Below, one piece after another: positions 1-6,765 of a stretch of 38,331 nt of DNA. The DNA is from an uncultured Clostridia bacterium (GTDB taxonomy: Bacteria; Bacillota; Clostridia; Oscillospirales; CAG-272), in assembly GCA_944393415.1 (NCBI GenBank), contig CALYAD010000057.1:1-38331 (forward strand), in the 5' to 3' direction. Numbering within the stretch: the first letter of the stretch is position 1; each line of letters opens with the position of its first letter. Made by a program: the position numbers and the translations under genes. Below the pieces are notes generated by a model. That model was not told the DNA's origin. It saw only the letters and a program-made list of their open reading frames with translations, and made no database searches.

Positions 1-63
1 AGGATGTATGCAGAAAAAATGCATCTGAAAATATTTAATGTAAATTAAAGGAGGAACTAAACA

Positions 64-471
64 ATGAAGAAAATACTTTATTCGATGGAATACAACGGAG
101 GGGAGTTTGACATTCTGCTTAAGGAAGTTCTATCAAAAATTCCGAGAGACATCAGCTTGTTGTCTGAGAAAGCTCAGAGCGGTTTGATAGATTATGTTTT
201 CGAAAAAGCGGAAGAAGAAAACGAGCCGCTCGACGAGAATCTCAGTCAAGAGGCCTGTGACTTCGTGGAGAAATGCGTTAACATATCCAAGGATAACTAC
301 CTGAATCTCACAGTGACCCAGACATTGAGAGAGCTGATAGCGGAGTTCACCCCATACTACGCCGAATATGAATATTTCGGCGAGATTTATCGTTTAGCCG
401 ATAAAATAATTATGACACCGGTAAATGATATGCTGTTTTCTATTAAGTTTACTTTAATACTGCGTAAATAA
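64..471 (+). CDS. Hypothetical protein, 135 aa, acidic, probably cytoplasmic
   Basis: I do not recognise this protein. It has no signal peptide or clear membrane segment, is rich in Glu/Asp (an EKAEEENE stretch near residue 50), and looks mostly helical. The start is well supported: AAAGGAGG lies 9 nt before the ATG. The gene is followed within 10 bp by a strong intrinsic terminator, so it ends a transcription unit whose 5' part lies outside the window. Only 63 bp of upstream sequence are visible, so its promoter and operon partners cannot be judged. Coding is supported by the SD, the terminator and the lack of a competing frame. The function is open. Confidence 0.7.
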   Translation: MKKILYSMEYNGGEFDILLKEVLSKIPRDISLLSEKAQSGLIDYVFEKAEEENEPLDENLSQEACDFVEKCVNISKDNYLNLTVTQTLRELIAEFTPYYAEYEYFGEIYRLADKIIMTPVNDMLFSIKFTLILRK

Positions 472-480
472 ACGAAACAA

Positions 481-516
481 AAAAAGGTGGAACTTTTTTA
501 AAGTTTCACCTTTTTT
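481..516 (+). terminator. Intrinsic terminator after the first gene
   Basis: An A-rich arm with GGTG and AACTTT (486-496) pairs with AAAGTT and CACC (500-510) around a TTT loop, with one G-T pair. A run of six T follows. It begins 10 bp after the stop codon at 471. Confidence 0.85.
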
Positions 517-539
517 ATCAGGAACTCTTTTAAATAATT

Positions 540-810
540 CAGGGAACTTTTTGAAAAAAAGTTCCCTGAGACCCTCAAAAACTTTTCTGAAGGGGATAAG
601 TAATTGGATTAGAGCAGGCGACTTTGTCACATCGCCGTCTCCGACTTCTCCGGACTTCAGCGGAGCGCCGGGAGGTGCGCCGCGTTACTCAGAATTTTCA
701 AAAAGCCGGAGGCGGAGATGAAACATCATGCCTGCTGAAATCAGAGAAACACCTTTTTAGAGAAATTTTTGGGAGGTTTCAGGAACCCTTTTTATAAAAA
801 GGGTTCCTGA
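540..810. repeat. Foldback (MITE-like) element of about 270 bp with hairpin-tipped inverted arms
   Basis: The left end is a hairpin, CAGGGAACTTTTT (540-552) pairing with AAAAAGTTCCCTG (556-568). The right end is a perfect 32-bp palindrome, TCAGGAACCCTTTTTA (779-794) with its complement (795-810). Read from the right on the minus strand, the right arm continues as palindrome, then ACCTCCCAAAAA, then a segment with CAGCAGGC and TCTCCGCCTCCGG. The left arm continues on the plus strand as hairpin, then ACCCTCAAAAAC, then a segment with GAGCAGGCG and CGTCTCCG. The whole block is therefore a large imperfect inverted repeat. A related solo arm lies at 7774-7855. It carries no ORF of note and fills the gap between the first gene and the minus-strand lyase, for which the right palindrome may also act as a terminator. 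Confidence 0.75.
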
Positions 811-824
811 GAAAAAAGCTCGTT

Positions 825-3653
825 TTATTTAATAATAACGGTGTATGTCTGACCTACATTCCCGGAAATGCTCGCGTTTATCGTTACCGTGCCGTTTTCA
901 ACAGAGGCGTTAACATTGCTGTCAGCGCTGACGACACTGCCAGCTCCGGGTAGCTCAAGTGTCAGCGTAAGCTCCGTAAGCTCATGAGACGGATCACTGA
1001 AGGTTATTGTTGTCTGACCGTTCTCAACGCTTACCATGACCGCGCACGCCGCGCTTGCCGTAACCCCGTTCGCGCCGGAGGCGCCGTAGAAAGCGTAGCC
1101 GGTGACGTTCAGCTTATTCTCTCTCACAACGTGTACAGTATCGTTTAACGTAAGTATCTCAACGTCGGGAGACTGGCTGTACGACTCGGTTTCGGCGGAC
1201 GTCGCTTCAGGCAGATAGATGTAGGCGTACGTAGCGTTTTGAGGTCTGACGCCATGGTCGGTCCATATTTCGAGGAAGGAGGTGGTTCGCTTGTAAGTGA
1301 CGTCCGTGTCTTCGAGGAACACATATCCTCCCATATTTGTAAAGTGCATGGTTTTTACCGTGTCATCGTACTCGGTGCCGTTTAAAGGTGAAACGGCGCT
1401 GCCGTTTACCGTAAGCACGTCGCTGTCACGCCAGAGACGGTTTTCGATTATCGTCCTGATCATATTTCCGGAGGACTCGCTGATACCTGAGCCGACTGCC
1501 ACTATTTCATTATCAAACAGGAAATATGATTTTCTCGCGGTAATGTTTGAATTATAATAATTGTTCTGGGCGTATCCGAGCTCAAACACCGCAAGACCGT
1601 ATTTTCCGGCTTCAACACCGCCGACAAACGGAGAGGAGCCCGTGAGACCTCCTGAAATGTTTTCCACGGTCCTTGTGGCCGTGCTTACCGTGGTGCCGGG
1701 CAGCTTATACGGATCTACATAATTGAAAAAGCTGTAATTGTAATCATAGCCGTCGGTATAGATGTATATCATGCCGTCGCCCTGATACCAGCCGTCCATA
1801 TTCTCGTTATTGATAGCCTCGTATTTAAATATTCTTGTCGAGCTGAGCGATAGGCACACTCCATACTCCGGACCGTGCTGCACTACCCTGTCCATATTTC
1901 CGAATACCTTGACGAGCTCGTAGCCCTCTCTGGGGCTCACATCGGAATTGCCGTAAAGTCCAACAGCGTAATCTATCAGCATCAGGGGTACGTCGTTTGC
2001 GTAGTTATATTCGGTCGCAAGCATATAATAGCGGATAAGGGATTCAAGCCTGCCCTTAATTTCGGCGGGGGCGTATGTGGTCATTTCTATCATGCTTGAT
2101 ACCGCGGAACGCTGCGCGGAGCTTTCACTTGTGTTTCTGTCGACCTCGCGTCCGCGGGTGGAAGCAAAGAAATTGCCGTCGTATATGACAGTCTCATAGC
2201 TGTTGAAAAGCCAATCGTACTGGTTTTTGACGTTTTCCTCTATGAAATCAAAGCGGCTTCCGCGCATTATCAGCATCAGCTTTGTAACCTCGTCAAGCAT
2301 CGAAAGGCCGTAGCCTCCCGTATAGGAGAAGTTTCCGTGCTGAACGAATGATCCGTCGGTATAGAAGCCGTCGGATGAGTTTACGTAGTCGAACACATCG
2401 TTAAGCTTAAGCTTGGATATCAGGATCCTTTCGGCGTCGTTCTGTAAAAACGCCGAGGCAAAGCAGCAGTACGCTATCCATATCTTATTGCAGGCGGTCA
2501 ACGACGGATAGTAATCAAGGTAATCGAACGCCTCCAAATACTGTTTTACAGCGGTTGTGCCAAGCTCGGTCTCAAGCACCATCAGAATTTCCACAAGTAT
2601 CAGCGGAACTCCTATGTCCCACCACCACCAGTTACCGTATGTACCGTCTTCAATGACATTCTGACCGTAAAAGTTCTCATAGCCGTGATCGAGAGCGTCC
2701 TTTATATCCTCAAGCAGCTCGCTGTTGTGATAGTATTCGCTTCCGACGGTCGCGTACCCGAACGCAAGATCCCTTACATACTCGTAATAGGTACCGATTT
2801 TTACCTCTTCCCCGGCGGTACCGTGAGTCACGGTTATTCCCCACGGGTTTCTTCCGGAGCTTTTGTAGGCGTCCCATCTTGTTTTGCAGTTGCTTGAGAT
2901 CCTGTTTACCTTAGCGGTGTACTCCGCACTGCGGCTCACACCGGTTTCCGGACTTCCGACAAGATACTCTCTCCACTGATTTTTTACCTTATCGTATATA
3001 GCCGGATCGTCGAGCGGGACCTCGGAAATGATTTCGTATTCCGTGGTGACCAGATACATATTGCCGAGATACAGGATGTTTTCAGCGCTTGACGTAAGTC
3101 CCCAGCCGGATACATCAACGCTGATTGTCTCCATATCGCTGTAATTCGGACTGTAATTGCCGCTGAGCGTCTCAAGCTCGATATCGAAGGTTTTCCATCC
3201 GGTCCAGTCCACAGTAAACGGAAAACGGTAATACGGAGCCATGCTTGTGCTGCCGTTGCTTGGATTACTGAATCTAAGCTGCATTGTGGTGTTGGTGGCT
3301 TTTACCGAATATATGGATACTCTGAGAGTATTGTATTCCGTCCATTCGGTAATAAGCGGGGCTTTGATCGTGATCGCCTGGTTACCGTTTACCTGAAGGG
3401 AATACGCCTCATCCTCAAAAACGAAATCGCTTCTCAATCTGCTTCTGAGCTCAGGGTTGGCTATTATAAAGCTTTGAGCGCTGAAATCGATCAGCAAGTC
3501 AGCGACGGTTTCCTTTTCCTGAAGCTTTATGTAGTAATTTTCGTCCATAATCTCATCCTCGTCAGGTTCTTTCTTTTTGCACGCTGCCAGCAGCGGCATG
3601 AGCATTGTAAGCGCCAGAACTATCGATGTTATCCTGATCAGCTTATTTTTCAT
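825..3653 (-). CDS. Polysaccharide lyase family 8 lipoprotein (hyaluronate/chondroitin/xanthan lyase type)
   Basis: Secreted lyase of 942 aa. The N-terminus is a lipoprotein signal with lipobox LAAC and acylated Cys25, so the enzyme should sit on the outer face of the membrane. Residues about 45-205 form a beta-rich, carbohydrate-binding-like region. The alpha/alpha-toroid follows (about 215-560), then the beta-sandwich domains typical of PL8. Family hallmarks are visible: the aromatic patch NWWWWDIG (341-348) and the catalytic set Asn389, His439 and Tyr448. Asn389 lies 50 residues before the His, and the Tyr 9 after it, as in streptococcal hyaluronate lyase (N349/H399/Y408). PL8 enzymes cleave uronic-acid polysaccharides by beta-elimination. 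The exact substrate cannot be read from sequence. It is monocistronic, with its own sigma-A-like promoter (3690-3718) and SD GAAAGGA before the ATG at 3653. No sulfatase, glucuronyl hydrolase or sugar transporter lies next to it. Confidence 0.9.
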   Translation of the reverse strand: MKNKLIRITSIVLALTMLMPLLAACKKKEPDEDEIMDENYYIKLQEKETVADLLIDFSAQSFIIANPELRSRLRSDFVFEDEAYSLQVNGNQAITIKAPLITEWTEYNTLRVSIYSVKATNTTMQLRFSNPSNGSTSMAPYYRFPFTVDWTGWKTFDIELETLSGNYSPNYSDMETISVDVSGWGLTSSAENILYLGNMYLVTTEYEIISEVPLDDPAIYDKVKNQWREYLVGSPETGVSRSAEYTAKVNRISSNCKTRWDAYKSSGRNPWGITVTHGTAGEEVKIGTYYEYVRDLAFGYATVGSEYYHNSELLEDIKDALDHGYENFYGQNVIEDGTYGNWWWWDIGVPLILVEILMVLETELGTTAVKQYLEAFDYLDYYPSLTACNKIWIAYCCFASAFLQNDAERILISKLKLNDVFDYVNSSDGFYTDGSFVQHGNFSYTGGYGLSMLDEVTKLMLIMRGSRFDFIEENVKNQYDWLFNSYETVIYDGNFFASTRGREVDRNTSESSAQRSAVSSMIEMTTYAPAEIKGRLESLIRYYMLATEYNYANDVPLMLIDYAVGLYGNSDVSPREGYELVKVFGNMDRVVQHGPEYGVCLSLSSTRIFKYEAINNENMDGWYQGDGMIYIYTDGYDYNYSFFNYVDPYKLPGTTVSTATRTVENISGGLTGSSPFVGGVEAGKYGLAVFELGYAQNNYYNSNITARKSYFLFDNEIVAVGSGISESSGNMIRTIIENRLWRDSDVLTVNGSAVSPLNGTEYDDTVKTMHFTNMGGYVFLEDTDVTYKRTTSFLEIWTDHGVRPQNATYAYIYLPEATSAETESYSQSPDVEILTLNDTVHVVRENKLNVTGYAFYGASGANGVTASAACAVMVSVENGQTTITFSDPSHELTELTLTLELPGAGSVVSADSNVNASVENGTVTINASISGNVGQTYTVIIK

Positions 3654-3689
3654 ATTAATTCCTTTCTGTAATTTCGAAAATATAGTTAT

Positions 3690-3718
3690 ATAATATCAAA
3701 TTTTTAATCTATTGTCAA
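3690..3718 (-). promoter_or_regulatory. Sigma-A-type promoter of the PL8 lyase
   Basis: On the minus strand, TTGACA (3713-3718) is followed by a 17-bp spacer and TATTAT (3690-3695), about 37 bp before the lyase start codon. The -35 is a perfect match to consensus and the -10 has one deviation. Confidence 0.75.
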
Positions 3719-3824
3719 TAAAATATTGTTTTTTAATCCCGCAGAGGAATTTTTTTGGCGATATCAACAAAATAAAAAAAATTTTTTGTGCTAATCAACA
3801 ATGGTTATATGCCGACAGAAGAAA

Positions 3825-3848
3825 AAATGTACGGTTTACGGTACATTT
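3825..3848 (+). other. Hairpin in the 340-bp gap between the PL8 gene and the small membrane protein
   Basis: AAATGTAC (825-832 of the 3-kb block) pairs perfectly with GTACATTT (841-848) around an 8-nt loop. No T-run follows on the plus strand, so it is not a standard terminator. It lies about 150 bp upstream of the small ORF at 3996 and could be an operator or leader element. Apart from the lyase promoter I see nothing else assignable in 3654-3995. Confidence 0.35.
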
Positions 3849-3995
3849 AATGCGGTAAGTTATATATGGGACAAGGCAGGAATATACTTGTACGGGGATC
3901 GGAAAAGCATCGGTCCGTAACCTTACCCAAAAATATCGCATATAGTGATTAAAGATGTGATATAAGTAACGAGATCAGGACGGGAGAAACACGAT

Positions 3996-4175
3996 ATGAA
4001 AAAACAGGCTGGCACGGTTTGCACGGAATCACGTATACTTAAAAGATTTTTAGGTATATCCCTTTTTATATGCGCGGCTGTATTCGGACAGATATTTATG
4101 ATGCTGCCGGTCTATATTGCTTTACCCTCGGCAGCGCTGTATCTGTTTTTGCAGTACAGGCTTTGGTTTAAATGA
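3996..4175 (+). CDS. Small membrane protein, 59 aa
   Basis: A short ORF that fixed-length gene calling would miss. It begins MKKQAGTVCTESRILKRF and continues into one long or two short hydrophobic helices (from LGISLFICAAVFGQIF through ALYLFLQY), ending RLWFK. Basic residues precede the first hydrophobic stretch, so a helical hairpin or a single-span inner-membrane peptide is likely. The SD GGGAG lies 8 nt before the ATG. It stands alone between the lyase promoter region and the tRNA-Leu promoter. The sequence gives no function. Support is the SD, the coherent hydrophobic pattern and the lack of any other feature here. Homologues in related genomes would settle whether it is real. Confidence 0.5.
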   Translation: MKKQAGTVCTESRILKRFLGISLFICAAVFGQIFMMLPVYIALPSAALYLFLQYRLWFK

Positions 4176-4225
4176 TCAACGGTGGCTTTTAAAAAAAATA
4201 AATCTTTTAAATTTGATAAAACCTA

Positions 4226-4254
4226 TTGACAAAGCTCTGAATTTATGGTATAAT
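4226..4254 (+). promoter_or_regulatory. Promoter of tRNA-Leu
   Basis: TTGACA (4226-4231), a 17-bp spacer and TATAAT (4249-4254) match the sigma-A consensus exactly. The mature tRNA begins 15 bp after the -10. Confidence 0.9.
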
Positions 4255-4269
4255 AGCGTACGCTGATAC

Positions 4270-4354
4270 GCGAGAGTGGCGGAACTGGCAGACGCGCACG
4301 TTTGAGGGGCGTGTGGTTCACACCGTACGGGTTCAAGTCCCGTCTCTCGCACCA
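4270..4354 (+). tRNA. tRNA-Leu, anticodon GAG, CCA encoded
   Basis: Class II tRNA of 85 nt. The acceptor stem GCGAGAG pairs with CTCTCGC. The anticodon loop TTGAGGG carries GAG, which reads CUC and CUU. There is a long variable arm (about 14 nt), a T-arm with loop TTCAAGT, discriminator A and an encoded CCA at 4352-4354. A consensus promoter precedes it and a perfect terminator follows, so it is a single-gene transcription unit. Confidence 0.97.
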
Positions 4355-4387
4355 TAATTTGCTTCAAAGCATGTTGCGGGCAAAATT

Positions 4388-4422
4388 ATCCTTGAAAAAC
4401 GATATGTTTTTCAAGGATTTTT
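4388..4422 (+). terminator. Intrinsic terminator of tRNA-Leu
   Basis: A perfect 13-bp stem, ATCCTTGAAAAAC (4388-4400) with its complement (4406-4418), encloses a 5-nt loop and is followed by TTTT. It starts 33 bp after the CCA end. Confidence 0.92.
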
Positions 4423-4545
4423 GCTATTCTGCGGATAAAATCGATACTTTTCAAATCCGCATTTTCAATTAACTTTTAAACTGTATTTTTACGTAATAAA
4501 AAAATTCGGCAACCAGCGGTTGTCAAAAAAACAAGTGTGGGTTGG

Positions 4546-4574
4546 TTGTTGTCCTGCTCTGTATGTGGTATAAT
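4546..4574 (+). promoter_or_regulatory. Promoter of the HTH/ADP-ribosylglycohydrolase gene
   Basis: TTGTTG (4546-4551), a 17-bp spacer and TATAAT (4569-4574), 34 bp before the ATG at 4609. The -35 is weak and the -10 perfect. A protein with its own XRE domain may bind here, but I see no clear palindrome over the promoter. Confidence 0.6.
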
Positions 4575-4608
4575 TTGATTACAAATTTCCGATGGTGGGG
4601 TAAAAGGA

Positions 4609-6195
4609 ATGGCATTAAAAGATTCGATCTATAAATTACGCACTGAAGAAAAACTTTCGCAGGCAAAATTTGCCGAAATATTGGAGGTATCTTCACAAGC
4701 GGTACAAAAGTGGGAAAGCGGTACATCCGTGCCCGAAATTGATAAGCTTGTCAGAATAGCGCAGCATTTCGGTATCACTATTGACGCGCTTGTTCTCGAC
4801 CGAGATATACGCGCGCAGGAAGAACTGCCGTACAGCCGCAAAATCCGTCCGCAATATAAAAATGTACCGGAATACGAGTCCTATGCCGCCGCGTTGCCGA
4901 TAGAATACCGGCAATGCCTTGACGAGGGGCTTGATATTGACTCCTACGGGGAATTGTTCGCGTCTGTATCGAAAATGCCGGCAGGAGAAGCAAAAGAACG
5001 GATCGCGGATGTTTTATTTAACATCGTTCTTAACGCAAAAACCCGACGTGATTACGCCTATATAGAGCCGTCCGAATATTCGGAGATCATTAAGCTGCGC
5101 AGAGAATATGAATTTCCAAAAAAAGAACCGAATAAAGAGGAACTGAAAGAAAAAATCCTGGGCGCATGGACAGGGCGAGCTTGCGGATGTCTGCTCGGAA
5201 AGCCTGTCGAGGGCGCGGGTACAGACGAGCTGGTTCCCTTTTTAAAGCGCACCGGAAATTACCCGATGAGCAGATATATCCTCAATTCCGATCTGACAAA
5301 AGAATTGGTTACCGATTATAAATTCGGATTCGGCGGGCGTTGCTATGCCGACACGGTAGACGGAATGCCCGTTGATGACGATACGAATTATACGGTCCTC
5401 GCCCAGGAACTCATAGAACGGTTCGGCAAGAATTTTACGCCTCAGGACGTGGCATGGCTTTGGTTGGAAAGTCAGCCGAAGAGCGCCTATTTTACCGCGG
5501 AACACGTCGCTTTTTGTAACTTTATCAGGGGGTACACGCCTCCTTCGTCGGCGATGTACAAAAATCCTTATCGTGAATGGATAGGCGCACAGATACGCGG
5601 CGACTATTTTGGTTATATCAATCCGGGCGATCCGTTTGCCGCGGCGGAAATGGCGTTCCGCGACGCCTGCATATCGCACACTAAGAACGGTATCTACGGC
5701 GAAATGTTTGCTTCGGCAATTATCGCGTGCGCAGCCGTAACGGACAGCATAGAGGATATTATTTGTGGCGGTCTTGCGCAAATACCGGCAACCTCACGTC
5801 TTTATGAAGCCGTGAACAGAATTATTGAGCAAAAGAACACAGGCGTTTCCTGTCAGGAGTGCTTTGCGCAAATTCATGCCGAATATGACGAACACGATCA
5901 GCACGGTTGGTGTCATACGATATCCAATGCAATGATCGTGGCGGCGGCGCTTTTGTATGGGGAAGGAGATTTTGGGAAGTCCATCTGCCTTGCCGTGCAG
6001 ACCGGTTTCGATACCGATTGCAACGGCGCAACGGTGGGCTCGGTTCTCGGTATGCGCAACGGTATCAGAGATATCGGCGAGGAATGGACGGCTCCTCTGA
6101 ATGGAAAACTGCACACTTCTGTTTTCGGGTTGGAAACGGTATTGCTCAAAGATCGCGCGGAGCTGACGCTGCGGCATATCGGGACGTGTCATTGA
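4609..6195 (+). CDS. XRE-type HTH fused to ADP-ribosylglycohydrolase (DraG/ARH fold)
   Basis: A 528-aa two-domain protein. Residues 1-65 are a Cro/C1-type helix-turn-helix (LSQAKFAEILEVSSQAVQKW, then SG-SVPEIDKL), followed by a helical linker. From about residue 179 the chain is an ADP-ribosylglycohydrolase: G-WTGRACGCLLGKPVEG, the first metal motif VDDDTNYT (255-262), and the second, DTDCNGA (468-474), near the C-terminus. Family members bind two Mg or Mn ions through these Asp/Thr residues. They hydrolyse ADP-ribose from proteins or small molecules, and some members of the fold have other substrates. Both metal motifs are intact, so catalysis is expected. The fusion suggests a DNA-binding regulator that senses or removes an ADP-ribosyl or related ligand. 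The start is fixed by the HTH, and a GGTGGGG box lies 8 nt upstream. The gene is monocistronic with its own promoter, and no ADP-ribosyltransferase lies nearby. Confidence 0.88.
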   Translation: MALKDSIYKLRTEEKLSQAKFAEILEVSSQAVQKWESGTSVPEIDKLVRIAQHFGITIDALVLDRDIRAQEELPYSRKIRPQYKNVPEYESYAAALPIEYRQCLDEGLDIDSYGELFASVSKMPAGEAKERIADVLFNIVLNAKTRRDYAYIEPSEYSEIIKLRREYEFPKKEPNKEELKEKILGAWTGRACGCLLGKPVEGAGTDELVPFLKRTGNYPMSRYILNSDLTKELVTDYKFGFGGRCYADTVDGMPVDDDTNYTVLAQELIERFGKNFTPQDVAWLWLESQPKSAYFTAEHVAFCNFIRGYTPPSSAMYKNPYREWIGAQIRGDYFGYINPGDPFAAAEMAFRDACISHTKNGIYGEMFASAIIACAAVTDSIEDIICGGLAQIPATSRLYEAVNRIIEQKNTGVSCQECFAQIHAEYDEHDQHGWCHTISNAMIVAAALLYGEGDFGKSICLAVQTGFDTDCNGATVGSVLGMRNGIRDIGEEWTAPLNGKLHTSVFGLETVLLKDRAELTLRHIGTCH

Positions 6196-6293
6196 ACTTA
6201 ATATTTTTCCTATCCTCGTCATCAAAAAATCTTTTACTGATCAGGAGACGCAGCGCCTGAATTTTTTTGACAAGCAAAATACGACAAAAAAAC

Positions 6294-6330
6294 AACCGAT
6301 GAAAACGGTTTTCAGCCGCATGATGGCGGC
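6294..6330 (+). other. Two small hairpins after the ADP-ribosylglycohydrolase gene
   Basis: AACCG pairs with CGGTT around a 7-nt loop near 6294-6310, followed by TTTTC; this could be a weak terminator. GCCGC (6315-6319) then pairs with GCGGC (6326-6330). The second resembles the GC hairpins that precede the SD in the biotin-carrier leader (25386-25399 and 25532-25546). Confidence 0.4.
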
Positions 6331-6346
6331 ATGATGGCGATCAAAC

Positions 6347-6458
6347 GCGCTTTCAAGCCGGACTTCTTGTGATTTCGTCGCCATAGGCACGACGCCGATT
6401 TGCCATGGGCAAACCGCACATAACGCTGATTTGGCGTAAGAAAGGAATGGTCATAATT
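6347..6458 (+). repeat. Leader repeat, copy A (carries the RBS of the DUF1294 gene)
   Basis: About 112 bp matching 27315-27424 at roughly four positions in five by eye, and matching 36315-36210 (minus strand) in several blocks. Shared blocks are TTCA(A/C)GCC, CGATTTGCCA, AACGCTGAT, GCGTAAG and GAAAGGAATGGTCATAATT, running directly into the ATG. ACGC and GCGT form a small hairpin just before the SD. An in-frame ATG lies inside the SD block, 12 nt before the chosen start. Confidence 0.75.
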
Positions 6459-6722
6459 ATGATAATATTTTTTACAGTCATCGTGGTAATGAGCCTTATC
6501 GCTTTTATTTTATACGGTGTCGATAAATCGCGCGCTAAAAAAGGTAAATGGAGAATAAGGGAATCCGTTCTTCTCGGTGTGGGTTTTTTGGGAGGAGCTG
6601 TCGGGGCCCTTTTGGCAATGAAGCTTTTCAGGCACAAAACCAAGCATTGGTATTTCACGGCGGTGAATGTGCTCGGACTTATCGTACAGGCGGCTTTATT
6701 TGTATTTTTGTTCGTTTTATGA
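6459..6722 (+). CDS. DUF1294 small membrane protein, 87 aa
   Basis: Inner-membrane protein of the DUF1294 family. The visible order is an N-terminal helix (IIFFTVIVVMSLIAFILYG), the family signature VDKSRAKKGKWRIRES, a second helix rich in Gly (LLGVGFLGGAVGALLAMKLF), the motif RHKTKHWYF, and a last helix. No biochemical role is established for the family. I chose the ATG at 6459 because it lies 12 nt after GAAAGGA and gives the normal family length. An in-frame ATG at 6447 overlaps the SD and is unlikely to be used. The SGNH hydrolase follows after 43 bp and is probably co-transcribed. Confidence 0.85.
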   Translation: MIIFFTVIVVMSLIAFILYGVDKSRAKKGKWRIRESVLLGVGFLGGAVGALLAMKLFRHKTKHWYFTAVNVLGLIVQAALFVFLFVL

Positions 6723-6765
6723 GTTTTATGAAATTCAGAATATTATGAAAGGATGCTTGATTGTC

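Noticed and set aside
4176..4367. Minus-strand ORF of 63 codons across tRNA-Leu
   Set aside because: It is the antisense of the tRNA (the GLEPVRCEP-type peptide typical of such false ORFs) and has no SD.
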